Below are positions 8,054-16,183 of a stretch of DNA of 64,000 nucleotides, one piece after another (within the stretch, counting starts at the first letter, position 1; every line of letters starts with the position of its first letter). This stretch comes from Pseudomonas viridiflava (GTDB lineage Bacteria > Pseudomonadota > Gammaproteobacteria > Pseudomonadales > Pseudomonadaceae): positions 1-64,000 of the forward strand of contig NZ_RBTP01000062.1 in assembly GCF_003702045.1 (NCBI RefSeq). Reading direction: 5' to 3'. The position numbers and the translations under genes were made by a program. The notes under the pieces were generated by a model. That model was given only the letters and a program-made list of their open reading frames with translations. It searched no databases and had not been told where the DNA came from.

Positions 8054-9518
8054 TCAAAATAAGGACGCTGCGATTTCTTTGGCTATCGCCAAAATTTTTG
8101 AGGTCTTCAGAGGGAGTAGTATTTGCGAAGAAAGCAAACACTTTGTCCTGCCCTTGCTGGTGCTGAAATACCTTTCTGATGTCTCTGACTCCGGATGCAG
8201 CAATCGCTTGAGCTATCGGGTACCAAAGCAGGCGCACTTTCAGCAGCTCAAGGGTGCCCGCTCTGAACCTTATAATGGCGAGCGCATCAATAATGCGCTG
8301 CGCTTGCTAGAGCAAGCTAACGACGAGCTCTACGGTATGTTCGACGGTATCGATTTCTGTTCGGTCAAGCTTGGTGCGACGGCGCGGGCAGACATTTTGC
8401 TCAGCCAATTGTTGGAAGCATTCGACGTTCCCGTCCTGAACTTCAATAGAGAGCATCGTCAGGCGCCAAGTACTGCTGCACAGGTATGTGATGCGTTGTG
8501 GGCTTTTATGGATGACGCTTGTGGCAAGCGTGATGGGGAGGCAGTGACGCCCCCGGAAGTCTCGCGATTACTGGCACGACTGGTGCGCCCCGCAGCGGGT
8601 GAGTCGGTCTATGACTCGTGCCTCGGTGTAGGCCGTTCCCTAATCGAATGTGGAAAACAGGCTCGTCTTTCCAATGTGGGGCAGGGCGCGAGTCTGTATG
8701 GCCAGGAAGTGAATGCAGACACGTTGGCATTTTCTCGGATGAACATGGTCCTGTATGGCGAGGATAGCTATCGCCTTGAATGGGGTGACAGCTTGCGAAA
8801 CCCTACGCTGCTGAACCAGGCTGGCGAGCTGATGACGTTCGATATCGCAGTGTCCCAGCCTCCCTTCTCAAGACGGGAGTGGGGGCATGAGGATGCAACT
8901 CATGATTCGTTCGGGCGTTATCTCCGGGGGATCCCGCCCCGCGCGTCGGCAGACTTCGCATTCATTAGCCACATGCTCAGAAGCTTGAAGCCCCATGGCC
9001 GCATGGCGGTGGTGGTGTCACATGGCGTTTTGTTCCGCAGCGGGGTGGAAGGCCAGATTCGAATGCACTTGATTAACGACAAGCTGATCGATGCAGTGAT
9101 AGCTCTTCCTCCCAAACTGTTCACTCACACGGGTATTCCGACGGCGATTTTGCTGCTGCGTAAAGACAGAAAAGCAGATGACGTGCTGTTCATTGATGCT
9201 AGCCGTACTTTTGAGCCTGGAAAGATTCGCAATCGCTTGAACGAGAGTGACTTGAGTTTCATTGAGGCCACCTACCAGGCGAGGAGCGACGTGGCTCAGG
9301 TTGCGCGGGTGGTGTCACAGGCTGAGATTGCGCAGCACGATTACAACCTCTCGGTTGCGCGCTATGTCGAGCACGTCGAAATGGAGGAGCCGGTCAATGT
9401 AGACGTGCTACGGGCCGAGCGACTGCAGCTCGAATGTGAGCTGGCGACCCTTGAAGAAAAGCTGGAGGAGCTGCTCGCACGGATCGGTTATGACTACCGA
9501 GGTGTACCCAAGCCATAA
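8046..9518 (+). CDS. Divergent HsdM-like N6 DNA methylase
   Basis: The 490-aa protein has the HsdM layout: helical N-terminal domain (1-150), a segment TPPEVSRLLARLV (168-180) equivalent to the TPRPV region, a Rossmann methylase core, and a C-terminal coiled coil (about 405-445) as used by HsdM to contact HsdS. The motifs are divergent. Motif I reads DSCLGVGR (190-197) where the neighbouring HsdM has DPACGTGG. Motif IV reads QPPF (271-274) where N6-adenine methylases usually have Asn, Asp or Ser before PP. The first residue of motif IV normally contacts the target amino group, so activity is uncertain. It follows the half-HsdS gene with an 8-bp overlap and no R subunit is adjacent on this strand. 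It could be an altered methylase or a DNA-binding partner. Confidence 0.8.
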   Translation: MADQNKDAAISLAIAKIFEVFRGSSICEESKHFVLPLLVLKYLSDVSDSGCSNRLSYRVPKQAHFQQLKGARSEPYNGERINNALRLLEQANDELYGMFDGIDFCSVKLGATARADILLSQLLEAFDVPVLNFNREHRQAPSTAAQVCDALWAFMDDACGKRDGEAVTPPEVSRLLARLVRPAAGESVYDSCLGVGRSLIECGKQARLSNVGQGASLYGQEVNADTLAFSRMNMVLYGEDSYRLEWGDSLRNPTLLNQAGELMTFDIAVSQPPFSRREWGHEDATHDSFGRYLRGIPPRASADFAFISHMLRSLKPHGRMAVVVSHGVLFRSGVEGQIRMHLINDKLIDAVIALPPKLFTHTGIPTAILLLRKDRKADDVLFIDASRTFEPGKIRNRLNESDLSFIEATYQARSDVAQVARVVSQAEIAQHDYNLSVARYVEHVEMEEPVNVDVLRAERLQLECELATLEEKLEELLARIGYDYRGVPKP

Positions 9519-9523
9519 AAAGC

Positions 9524-9548
9524 AAAAACCCCGCAGCTAGGCGGGGTT
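9524..9548. terminator. Hairpin after the HsdM-like gene
   Basis: AACCCCGC and GCGGGGTT form an 8-bp stem around a 6-nt loop, just after the stop codon at 9518. The strong T tract lies on the minus strand side (five A before the stem); on the plus strand only a few T follow, so plus-strand termination may be partial. Confidence 0.6.
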
Positions 9549-9642
9549 CTCACTCAGGGTACACGGGCACGACCGGAAATCCGGAAAACCCGCGTGTCGA
9601 ATAATAAGATAGTAGAAAATCGATCTGCTGACAAGGTGCCTC

Positions 9643-10584
9643 ATGCTCGTTCATCTGACCGCTGCCCGGCTCAAAACCCTCGAAGAATTCTTCAAAACCA
9701 CTAGCGAGAGCGACCTCTATGGTTGCTATGCGTGGACCCAGGCGGTAGGGGCAGCGCTGTTACCGATTTTGGGCGACCTCGAGGTGAGCTTGCGTAACGC
9801 TTTGCATCGTGGTCTGTCGCAGTACTACGGAAACACAGAAAGCTTTGAGTGGATGCTCAAGACGCGCCCCAACCGCTCTAGTCCCGGTGGGTTAACGTCT
9901 TGGCACAAGCTGAGTCCCCGTACTCACGACGATGTGCTCGGCGCAGTCGAAAAAATCAAGAAGAGCAAAGGTAAGGGCTGCAGGGTAACCGTGGACGATA
10001 TCGTCGCGAAAGTCGCCTTTGGCTTCTGGGAGGCAATCGTAAACGGGTTGAAACACAATTCTCACCCAAAAGGCATGCAGGCGCGCGTTTTGGCAGTTGC
10101 GTTCCCGAGCATTCCTGATCTGAGCAATGGCGTCTTCGGTGATCCAGCCCTTGTCGACCGAATAGCTAGCCTGCTTTACCAGATGCGTGACGTCCGAAAT
10201 CGTATTGGCCATCACGATTCACTGTGGAAAACGGCCGAATTCGATGCCTATGGGCGTCGAGGTTTCGTTCCTCGCCGGCCTCGGCAAACCATTACCAGCA
10301 TGCGCTTGCTAGCAGATCAGATCGCTTGGTTTGCAGGATGGATCGATCCGCAGATTAGCTTGTATATCAAGGCGACACCCCATTGGCGTCATCTGCAATG
10401 GTTGTTGACCAGAGATGCACTGTTCATGTACCGGGAAAACGGCGGCAAAGCCGTCAACTATGAGAAGACTATGCTTCCAGCGCCAGTGTACAAGGCCAAG
10501 AAAGCTACAAAACGCAAGCAGGATCGCCACGACAAAGTGTTTGGTATCAGAAGGCGTCGACTGTTGCGGGGCATGTTTTACTGA
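9643..10584 (+). CDS. Abi_2-like HEPN protein, putative abortive-infection RNase
   Basis: The 313-aa protein resembles Abi-like (Abi_2 family) proteins. It has the opening GDLEVSLRNALHRGL (44-58), a middle KVAFGFWEAIV (123-133), and a HEPN-type R-x4-H motif RNRIGHH (185-191), the signature of metal-independent RNases that act in abortive infection and toxin systems. The C-terminus is very basic (KAKKATKRKQD and later RRRRLLRG), fitting nucleic-acid binding. AAGGTG precedes the ATG. It lies 124 bp after the HsdM-like gene on the same strand, separated by a weak hairpin. A cleaving or tRNA-targeting activity is inferred from the family, not shown. No antitoxin gene is evident unless the methylase pair fills that role. 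Confidence 0.75.
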   Translation: MLVHLTAARLKTLEEFFKTTSESDLYGCYAWTQAVGAALLPILGDLEVSLRNALHRGLSQYYGNTESFEWMLKTRPNRSSPGGLTSWHKLSPRTHDDVLGAVEKIKKSKGKGCRVTVDDIVAKVAFGFWEAIVNGLKHNSHPKGMQARVLAVAFPSIPDLSNGVFGDPALVDRIASLLYQMRDVRNRIGHHDSLWKTAEFDAYGRRGFVPRRPRQTITSMRLLADQIAWFAGWIDPQISLYIKATPHWRHLQWLLTRDALFMYRENGGKAVNYEKTMLPAPVYKAKKATKRKQDRHDKVFGIRRRRLLRGMFY

Positions 10585-10852
10585 GCAAGGCTTGCATCCC
10601 ATCGCCGGCGAATCGGCTCCTATTAGCGCTGCAACGTGACTGGGTGCCGAGTTTACAAGCTTCATATAAAATTGCACCCTCCTTTTATATTTATTACTAC
10701 CAAATCTCCCTCCCATGTTGGTGATGTTTTTCTTCGCTATGTACAATCCCCAGCCTCCATGTTCGCCGTCACTGCTTCTGCTGTTGACACTATATTCGTA
10801 AGCGGCTACCCGTGGAGATGGTAAGCTGCTATGAAACTAATTGTTTATTGTG

Positions 10853-12652
10853 TTATTCTTGACAATAAACGATGGGGTGGATTCCCGCTTCTTTGGCAGC
10901 ATGCATGAATGACGATAGGATCCAGTAGAGCTGGGTTATATTTCCTGCCACACTTATCCCTTTCTGAATTTTTTTGAATTCTTTTTCGATTGTTTTCTTC
11001 GAGATAAACGAACAGCAGATTATACGTCTGCGGTTGAATCGATAGTCCTGCCTGAGTTCATAGATGTAATCTCCGAGCTTTCCAGGTATGCTTTTTCTGG
11101 TGCGTTTTAAAAGACCGTTATTATAGTTTTTACGAAGTTTTTCTTTATGTTTTTTTAGGAAGAGCTTCGGGTCAACGTCCATGTTGCCGATGTTTTTGAT
11201 GGCTTGGCCGACGACGTCATGTAGATTACTGGCGGACTTGCTGGGCTTCCCATGTTTGGAGTGTATAAAAGACACGGAGTAATCAGCTCGGTTAAAGGTG
11301 ATGTGATCAGCCCATTCGTTGCCAAGGTCGTCGCAGAAAACGTAGTCATCGGCGTTGTGTGCTGTCTCGACTATATCGAAGACTGATGTGGAGTCGAACT
11401 TGGTTATCTTTTTCGTGATTTCACCTTTCTCCGACGTCGCCGAGGCAAGTTTTGGCAAGACTTTTAACGTTCGAAGCATTGCAGGGATTTCGTTGATTCC
11501 CGCACCGTCCTCAAAGCACTGATCCATGAAGTACATGTATCTGGGGTCGGAGAATGTGATGGTCGCCAAACTCTGCTTCTTGATGTACGCCTGGAGCGTC
11601 GTCTTCTTGCCATTCTGCTCAAAATGAATGTTTTGAAGCGCCCGGCTATTGACAGCGATCGAGTGAAGATTCTTCTTGAGCTTGGCCTGTCTGACACTAC
11701 CTATGAGTTCGTGGTCAGGTGCCGGACCGACCTCATAAACCTGTTCCATTTCCGCAATCAAGGATTTTACGTGCTTAGATGTCATTTCGATTTCACGACC
11801 ACGTCTGGTTGTGTAGAAAATAGGAGTTCCTTGATTGATTACGTTTTCTACAGAAAACGAATGTTCCAGCAAAACCGCGTTTGGCGTGCTCGATTTCCAG
11901 ACCAAGTCAAGATCTATGAATTTGGCAAAGTTGTTGAGGAAATCTTTTTCAGTGGAAGGGTTATTGATGTCGTGCAGCTGTACCCTGACCCATTCCACTG
12001 CGTGGTGAATAGATTTTCGGTCCGATGCCTCAACCACGCGACCGCTTTGCGCGGAAATGGTCTTGGTGCGCCCCTTCAATTTGAGCTTGAAAAAGTAGGG
12101 GATTGACCTCCCAGCAGCATGTACAGACATAAGCCCTTTCAGATCTGAAGCTTCAAAGGCTCGACCGCGCATGGCTCGATCGGAAACGGTCATGTTGCGG
12201 GTCGCCATCTTTTGATATTGCGCATCGATGTCGCTAAAAGCAGAGGTCAGTTCACTACTCCGGATTAGCTTCGCATGCTTATCCATGCTTTCCGTTATGC
12301 TGGCACAGGATTTTTTAAAAATGGCAATACAGTCATCTACGGCAATGATCAAAATGAATGCATAGATTGTATCTTTGAGCGGTTGCTGCCAAAAATGTAC
12401 ATCACGGTCGGTCTTGAAGACTCGAAGACTATAGGAGAACTTGCTGCCATCAGAAAGCGTATCATCCTGGTCAAGAATATCCGCGATAAGCGCGCTGCCA
12501 ATAGTCATATTGGAGCTGGCAGCTTCGAGGATTACCGTGAGTGTAACCTTAGTGAAAGGGGCCGTAGGACGGTAAAATTGAGCATTCTGTGTAAGTAGGA
12601 GATCTTGCGACATCAAGCACCTGTCCGTGGAAATTTTAGCCGTAGGTGGCAT
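10853..12652 (-). CDS. AT-rich protein of unknown function, DUF6119/TIGR04141-like C-terminal motif (tentative)
   Basis: The 599-aa protein is not firmly recognised. Residues 440-451 (CDDLGNEWADHI), 462-469 (FIHSKHGK) and 473-487 (SASNLHDVVGQAIKN) resemble a motif set I associate with the DUF6119/TIGR04141 'sporadically distributed' proteins; this is from memory and needs a profile search. The rest is lysine-rich and soluble, with no signal peptide or clear membrane segment beyond a hydrophobic patch near 95-107. The gene is visibly richer in A+T than its surroundings, a sign of transfer. It begins 8 bp after the small recombinase-linked gene, suggesting an operon with it. An alternative ATG at 12613 has a somewhat better ribosome site (AGG at about -9). 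A defence or mobile-element role is only an inference from location. Confidence 0.6.
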   Translation of the reverse strand: MPPTAKISTDRCLMSQDLLLTQNAQFYRPTAPFTKVTLTVILEAASSNMTIGSALIADILDQDDTLSDGSKFSYSLRVFKTDRDVHFWQQPLKDTIYAFILIIAVDDCIAIFKKSCASITESMDKHAKLIRSSELTSAFSDIDAQYQKMATRNMTVSDRAMRGRAFEASDLKGLMSVHAAGRSIPYFFKLKLKGRTKTISAQSGRVVEASDRKSIHHAVEWVRVQLHDINNPSTEKDFLNNFAKFIDLDLVWKSSTPNAVLLEHSFSVENVINQGTPIFYTTRRGREIEMTSKHVKSLIAEMEQVYEVGPAPDHELIGSVRQAKLKKNLHSIAVNSRALQNIHFEQNGKKTTLQAYIKKQSLATITFSDPRYMYFMDQCFEDGAGINEIPAMLRTLKVLPKLASATSEKGEITKKITKFDSTSVFDIVETAHNADDYVFCDDLGNEWADHITFNRADYSVSFIHSKHGKPSKSASNLHDVVGQAIKNIGNMDVDPKLFLKKHKEKLRKNYNNGLLKRTRKSIPGKLGDYIYELRQDYRFNRRRIICCSFISKKTIEKEFKKIQKGISVAGNITQLYWILSSFMHAAKEAGIHPIVYCQE

Positions 12653-12660
12653 AGTGCCAG

Positions 12661-12984
12661 TTATGATCTGGGTCTAGCGACAGCCCGTCGCCGGTTGATG
12701 GCCTTGGCGTAATGGTCGAACTGCCAGGATCTGCCTAAGCGCTCAACGAGCAAGTGCACAGTCAGTAGATAGTAGTAGCGCGTCGCCTCACTCCGCTGGC
12801 TCAGGCGGTGCTCAAGAAACCAAGCCACATGCTTTCTCTGCCAAGCCCAAGGTGTTTCTCGCTGCCAGCGCGATGCGATTTCAGCCTGAATAGTTTTCGC
12901 CTGACGCAAATGGCGTTGCCGCGTTGCGTGTGAGCCGGTTAACACTCCAGCCAGGAAAAGCTTCATATCGAACGCATTACTCAT
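12661..12984 (-). CDS. Small recombinase-associated protein
   Basis: The 107-aa protein starts at the ATG at 12984, preceded by AGGTGGG and overlapping the end of the recombinase gene by 8 bp. A GTG at 12993 is the alternative. The sequence is rich in Arg and Trp (ERWQ-type segments such as ASRWQRETPWAWQRKH) and has no signal peptide or membrane segment. It looks helical and resembles the small proteins that often accompany 'integrase domain-containing' recombinases of Pseudomonas elements. It could be an accessory DNA-binding partner. I cannot name a family, and the partner role is inferred from the overlapping arrangement. Confidence 0.6.
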   Translation of the reverse strand: MSNAFDMKLFLAGVLTGSHATRQRHLRQAKTIQAEIASRWQRETPWAWQRKHVAWFLEHRLSQRSEATRYYYLLTVHLLVERLGRSWQFDHYAKAINRRRAVARPRS

Positions 12985-13960
12985 GCCGCCCACCTATATA
13001 GGCAGCGACCACATCGATTCGGCCGTGCCCCAGTTCATAGCTGACTTGCTTCCGGGCGTCACGATCAAGGCACATGTCTATCACGTAGCAATGACCGCCA
13101 TTGATAGGCGCTAGGTGCTGGGTGATCTGCTCAAAGCGCTCACATGCGTACGCCGCCCGTAGTTCATGAAATCCTTTGAGGTCACACCTGTGCAGGACAT
13201 CTCGTGCGGGGCGTACTACTTGCTGCAGAACATCCACGTAGCTTTCTTCGGGGGCAATCAGGTTTGGACTATCCGCTGGCGAAACCTGCTCCGCAAATAC
13301 AAGAGCATCGCGAACATGCTGATTCACCGTAATCCAACGTGGGACCGATGCTCCGACGCGGCCGCCTTTGGTGCCGTCTTGGATATTGATCTTGCCGAAG
13401 TCTTTAGCCTCTCGGCATAGTCGTGGCAGGTCAGCCAAGATGGCCTCGCGCAAGCGCATCCCCGTGGCTCGTGCCAACAGAACGATGGCGGCGGCCCGTA
13501 GCTGATGTTGGCTGCAAAGCGCATCGACGATCAGCTTAACTTGTTCGCGGTCTTGGCCCTGCGGCACTGAATGTCGAACCCCGGTGCGCTGCATACCCAG
13601 CGCCTTGCTCGGACTGGGCAATTTCACGCACTGATCACCGCGAAGCGCCGCCATGGTTCTGTTAACGCTGGATAGTCGGTTTTGTGCGGTACTGATGGCG
13701 AGGTCACCGCGCCCAACCACGTAGCGCAGATACGCCGCATAGTCCGCCAGTACCTTCCGATCAATCTGCCGCGCATCGTTGATACCTGGCCCTTGTTCGG
13801 AGCGGCACCATTTGACGAATGCCCGCCACCGATCACAGTGTGCCTTGACCGTGCCGTAGTGGCCTCCGCCGAACATATCTTTCAGCGCCTGCGGACCTGC
13901 GTAGCTCAATTGCCTGCCGTAGCCGAAATTACGGCCATCGCGTCTACCCACCAATGCCAT
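12977..13960 (-). CDS. Tyrosine recombinase ('integrase domain-containing' type)
   Basis: The 327-aa protein has an N-terminal SAM-like core-binding half (GTVKAHCDRWRAFVKWC) and a C-terminal catalytic half with the tyrosine-recombinase residues: Arg in ATGMRLREA, HxxR in FHELRAAYA, a His in YELGHGRID and the likely nucleophile Tyr in AAYIGG close to the C-terminus. It would cut and rejoin DNA at a specific site. The ATG at 13960 is chosen because GAGGT sits about 7 nt upstream; an ATG at 14005 would add 15 residues with a poorer site. It leads an apparent operon with the 107-aa and 599-aa genes. It differs from the ssrA-side integrase, so it probably belongs to another element or to cassette-type mobility. 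Confidence 0.85.
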   Translation of the reverse strand: MALVGRRDGRNFGYGRQLSYAGPQALKDMFGGGHYGTVKAHCDRWRAFVKWCRSEQGPGINDARQIDRKVLADYAAYLRYVVGRGDLAISTAQNRLSSVNRTMAALRGDQCVKLPSPSKALGMQRTGVRHSVPQGQDREQVKLIVDALCSQHQLRAAAIVLLARATGMRLREAILADLPRLCREAKDFGKINIQDGTKGGRVGASVPRWITVNQHVRDALVFAEQVSPADSPNLIAPEESYVDVLQQVVRPARDVLHRCDLKGFHELRAAYACERFEQITQHLAPINGGHCYVIDMCLDRDARKQVSYELGHGRIDVVAAYIGGRHE

Positions 13961-14231
13961 GTCGATCACCTCATCTGCCGTTCTCCGATCTTCGCCCCAC
14001 GTCATCCCGCCAAGAATGTTGAGTGTTATCAGGGATCAAGGCCCCTGCGACCTGTGGGGAAAGTCCACTACGCGGGACTGGCGGCTCCTTACGACCGGGA
14101 GCAAGGGCATCTCATGATCTGGCCTCCTGAACACCGTTACCGGTGGGCGGGTGGAGGCAGCACTGGCTGACGAGACCAGCGCCTGAAGATCCTGAGCCAT
14201 GTGCGAGCAGCAATGCGATGACCGGGGCATG

Positions 14232-14248
14232 CCTGACTGTCAGTCAGG
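14232..14248. repeat. 17-bp palindrome CCTGACTG-T-CAGTCAGG
   Basis: Two perfect 8-bp arms flank a single T. The size and symmetry fit a dimeric repressor operator, but no adjacent promoter or regulator gene is obvious. Confidence 0.6.
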
Positions 14249-14382
14249 TGCAGTCCATTCCTTGGTCTGCGGCACCATCATCTACAGCGCTGTTGCTGGT
14301 GACATCGGCGTTTGTCACGCCGATTGTCACGAGGGGGAATGCCGCAAAGCCTTGTGCGATCGGGGCTGCAGCAGTGGTAGAA

Positions 14383-14417
14383 GTGCCCGTCTCTTTCCTG
14401 AAGAAAGAGACGGGCAC
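14383..14417. repeat. Perfect 15-bp inverted repeat with 5-nt loop
   Basis: GTGCCCGTCTCTTTC (14383-14397) is followed by CTGAA and then its exact reverse complement (14403-14417). No T tract follows on either strand, so it is not a simple terminator. Confidence 0.8.
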
Positions 14418-14773
14418 AGGTTGGCGCAATATTCGGCCAAGCGGATAGGTTGCTGCAGGGCAGCGAGATACGGTGTAGCTGGCGCACGAGCGCCATATGT
14501 GTAAGAGCATCCATCACATGGGTAGTGACCGGGCGAGCTGCCGGATGCGAATCGCCCTTGGGGAGAACCACCGCGGGAGCGGCGTGACCTTCAAGGTTCG
14601 GGTCACCTGGGGTGCTGTCATCGACAGCCTTTGCACGGCCAGTTCTACGCCTGTGGATAAACTCGGTCAAGGGCCGAAATTCAGCGCTCTTGGGGGCGTG
14701 AAAAGCGGTTATCCACCGGTGGAATTCCGTGGTAAATCCTGGACAACGTCGTACTTTTAGCTTTTCAAAATAA

Positions 14774-14818
14774 GGTCCATCCAAACAGGGCGGCTTTGCA
14801 GCCCTGTTTGGATGGACC
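14774..14818. repeat. Perfect 18-bp inverted repeat with 9-nt loop
   Basis: Arm 14774-14791 begins GGTCCATCC and is matched exactly by the reverse complement at 14801-14818. It lies about 85 bp downstream of the stop codon of the P4-type integrase. It could cap the integrase transcript or be a recombination site. Confidence 0.8.
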
Positions 14819-14902
14819 CGCGCTGAGAAGCGGATAAGCGAGGCTGCTTGCCCCGAATCTTGAACGTTCAGTTGTTGCCGCAATTCTTGCGCCTGCACAG
14901 CG

Positions 14903-16159
14903 CTAGCGAATCGGCACCACGTTCTTGTCTCTGACTTGGCCGTACGCTGAAGCGAGCAGGCTGCCGGTGGCGGCTTTCTGGATGTACTCACTCCACCAGG
15001 CCATCATCGGCCGCCGTCGCTCGATGTAGTCGGCTCGGTTGTAGGCACTGCGTACCTCATCCTTGTCGACGTGCGCCAGGGCGACCTCAATGAGTTCCGG
15101 GTCCCAGCCATGCTCATTCAAGATGGTGCTGGCCATCGAGCGCATGCCGTGGCTGACCAACCGATCCTGGAAGCCCATGCGTTTCAACGCCATGTTGGCG
15201 GTTTGGCTATTGGCGTGGGTGCGCGGATTTCTGTCTGCTGGGAAGACGTATTCGCGATGGCCGCTGTGAGTCTTCAGTGACTCCAACAGTGCGACAGCGT
15301 GATCGCTTAACGGGATGCTATGCGGGCGGCGCTTTTTCATCCGCTCAGGAGGGATAGTCCATACACGCCTTTCAAAGTCGATGTCTGCCCAGCGAGTGGT
15401 CGCCGCCTCTGCGGGGCGAGTCATCGTGTGTAACTGCCATTCGATCAGGCAGCGGGTCGTACGTTTGATACTGGCGTTCGCGATCTCCAGCATGAGCTCG
15501 GGAAGTTCTTCGGGTGGAAGCGCGGCCATGTTCTCTTTCTTGGGCTTCTTGAATACTGCCCTGATGCCGGTGAGTGGGTTGGCGAAGACCAGGCCGGAGT
15601 TGACGCCGTAGGTCATGATCTCGTTTAACCGCTGGCTGAGACGCTTGACCGTCTCCAGGCTGCCTTTCGCTTCGATTGGGCGAAGCAGTCCGATCACCAT
15701 CGGCGCGGTGATTTTCGCGAGTGGGGTCGTCTTCAAATCGGGGAGCACGTGCAGCGTGAGCGACCGCCAGATGTCCTCGGCGTAAGCAGGAGTGACCGAG
15801 TCTTTCTTGAGCTCGAACCAGGCGGTGGCCACGTTCTCGAAGGTGTGTTCCGTTTCTGCGCGCTTGGCTTCATTCAGCGTATTGCGCCGCACCTTCGGAT
15901 CGATGCCTTGGGCAAGCAGCTCGCGCGCATCGACTGCCAGCTTACGTGCGTTCGCCAGCGACAGTTCGGGATAGGTCCCGAAGCCGATGTTGATGCGCTT
16001 CTTGGTCACCGGGTCGCGGTAGTTGAAATTCCACAGCAACGAGCCGTTGCTGCGTACTCGGAGCTGCAAACCGTCACCGTCAGTGAGGACGTAATCCTTG
16101 GACGCGGGTTTGACTCCCTTGAGCTGTCGATCGGAGAGACGGAGGTTTTGAGCAGGCAT
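14903..16159 (-). CDS. P4-type tyrosine integrase, ssrA-specific
   Basis: The 418-aa protein has the arm-binding DUF4102-type domain (TDGDGLQLRVRSNGSLLWNF), a core-binding domain, and a catalytic domain with Arg in MTRPAEA, HxxR in SHGMRSMAST, and the final His and Tyr in LAHVDKDEVRSAYNR. It integrates and excises the island by recombination at the tmRNA 3' end, which begins 187 bp upstream of its start. The ATG at 16159 is chosen because AGGAG lies just upstream and the protein then begins at the family's usual point (MPAQNLRLSD); a longer frame to 16261 would cross the repeat-rich promoter region. The sequence is intact. Confidence 0.93.
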   Translation of the reverse strand: MPAQNLRLSDRQLKGVKPASKDYVLTDGDGLQLRVRSNGSLLWNFNYRDPVTKKRINIGFGTYPELSLANARKLAVDARELLAQGIDPKVRRNTLNEAKRAETEHTFENVATAWFELKKDSVTPAYAEDIWRSLTLHVLPDLKTTPLAKITAPMVIGLLRPIEAKGSLETVKRLSQRLNEIMTYGVNSGLVFANPLTGIRAVFKKPKKENMAALPPEELPELMLEIANASIKRTTRCLIEWQLHTMTRPAEAATTRWADIDFERRVWTIPPERMKKRRPHSIPLSDHAVALLESLKTHSGHREYVFPADRNPRTHANSQTANMALKRMGFQDRLVSHGMRSMASTILNEHGWDPELIEVALAHVDKDEVRSAYNRADYIERRRPMMAWWSEYIQKAATGSLLASAYGQVRDKNVVPIR

Positions 16160-16183
16160 GAGATTCTCCTCAGGCACTGATTC

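Larger units (their letters stand above)
13961..14902. other. Non-coding 0.9-kb tract rich in inverted repeats and DnaA-box-like sites
   Basis: No coding frame here looks real; several 60-240 codon frames overlap each other on both strands with no recognisable protein. The tract instead holds a 17-bp palindrome (14232-14248), a perfect 15-bp inverted repeat (14383-14417), a perfect 18-bp inverted repeat (14774-14818), the DnaA-box sequence TGTGGATAA (14652-14660) and a one-mismatch box in the other orientation (14709-14717). Such density between two integrase genes suggests recombination, replication or regulatory sites. Function is unknown. Confidence 0.55.

Noticed and set aside
9524..9548. 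Strong plus-strand terminator isolating the Abi gene from the HsdM-like gene
   Set aside because: The T tract lies mainly on the minus-strand side; plus-strand termination may be only partial, so the Abi gene may still be co-transcribed.
14199..14504. Overlapping plus-strand frames of about 100 codons
   Set aside because: Two frames overlap each other and a minus-strand frame; none has a convincing start or recognisable product.
1..14902. Second copy of the tmRNA 3' end as the other attachment site
   Set aside because: No matching stretch of the T arm and acceptor sequence was found by eye in the island part of the window.
14278..14991. A 237-codon minus-strand frame in the repeat-rich tract
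   Set aside because: It spans the perfect inverted repeats, runs into the integrase gene, and its product has no recognisable features or good ribosome site.
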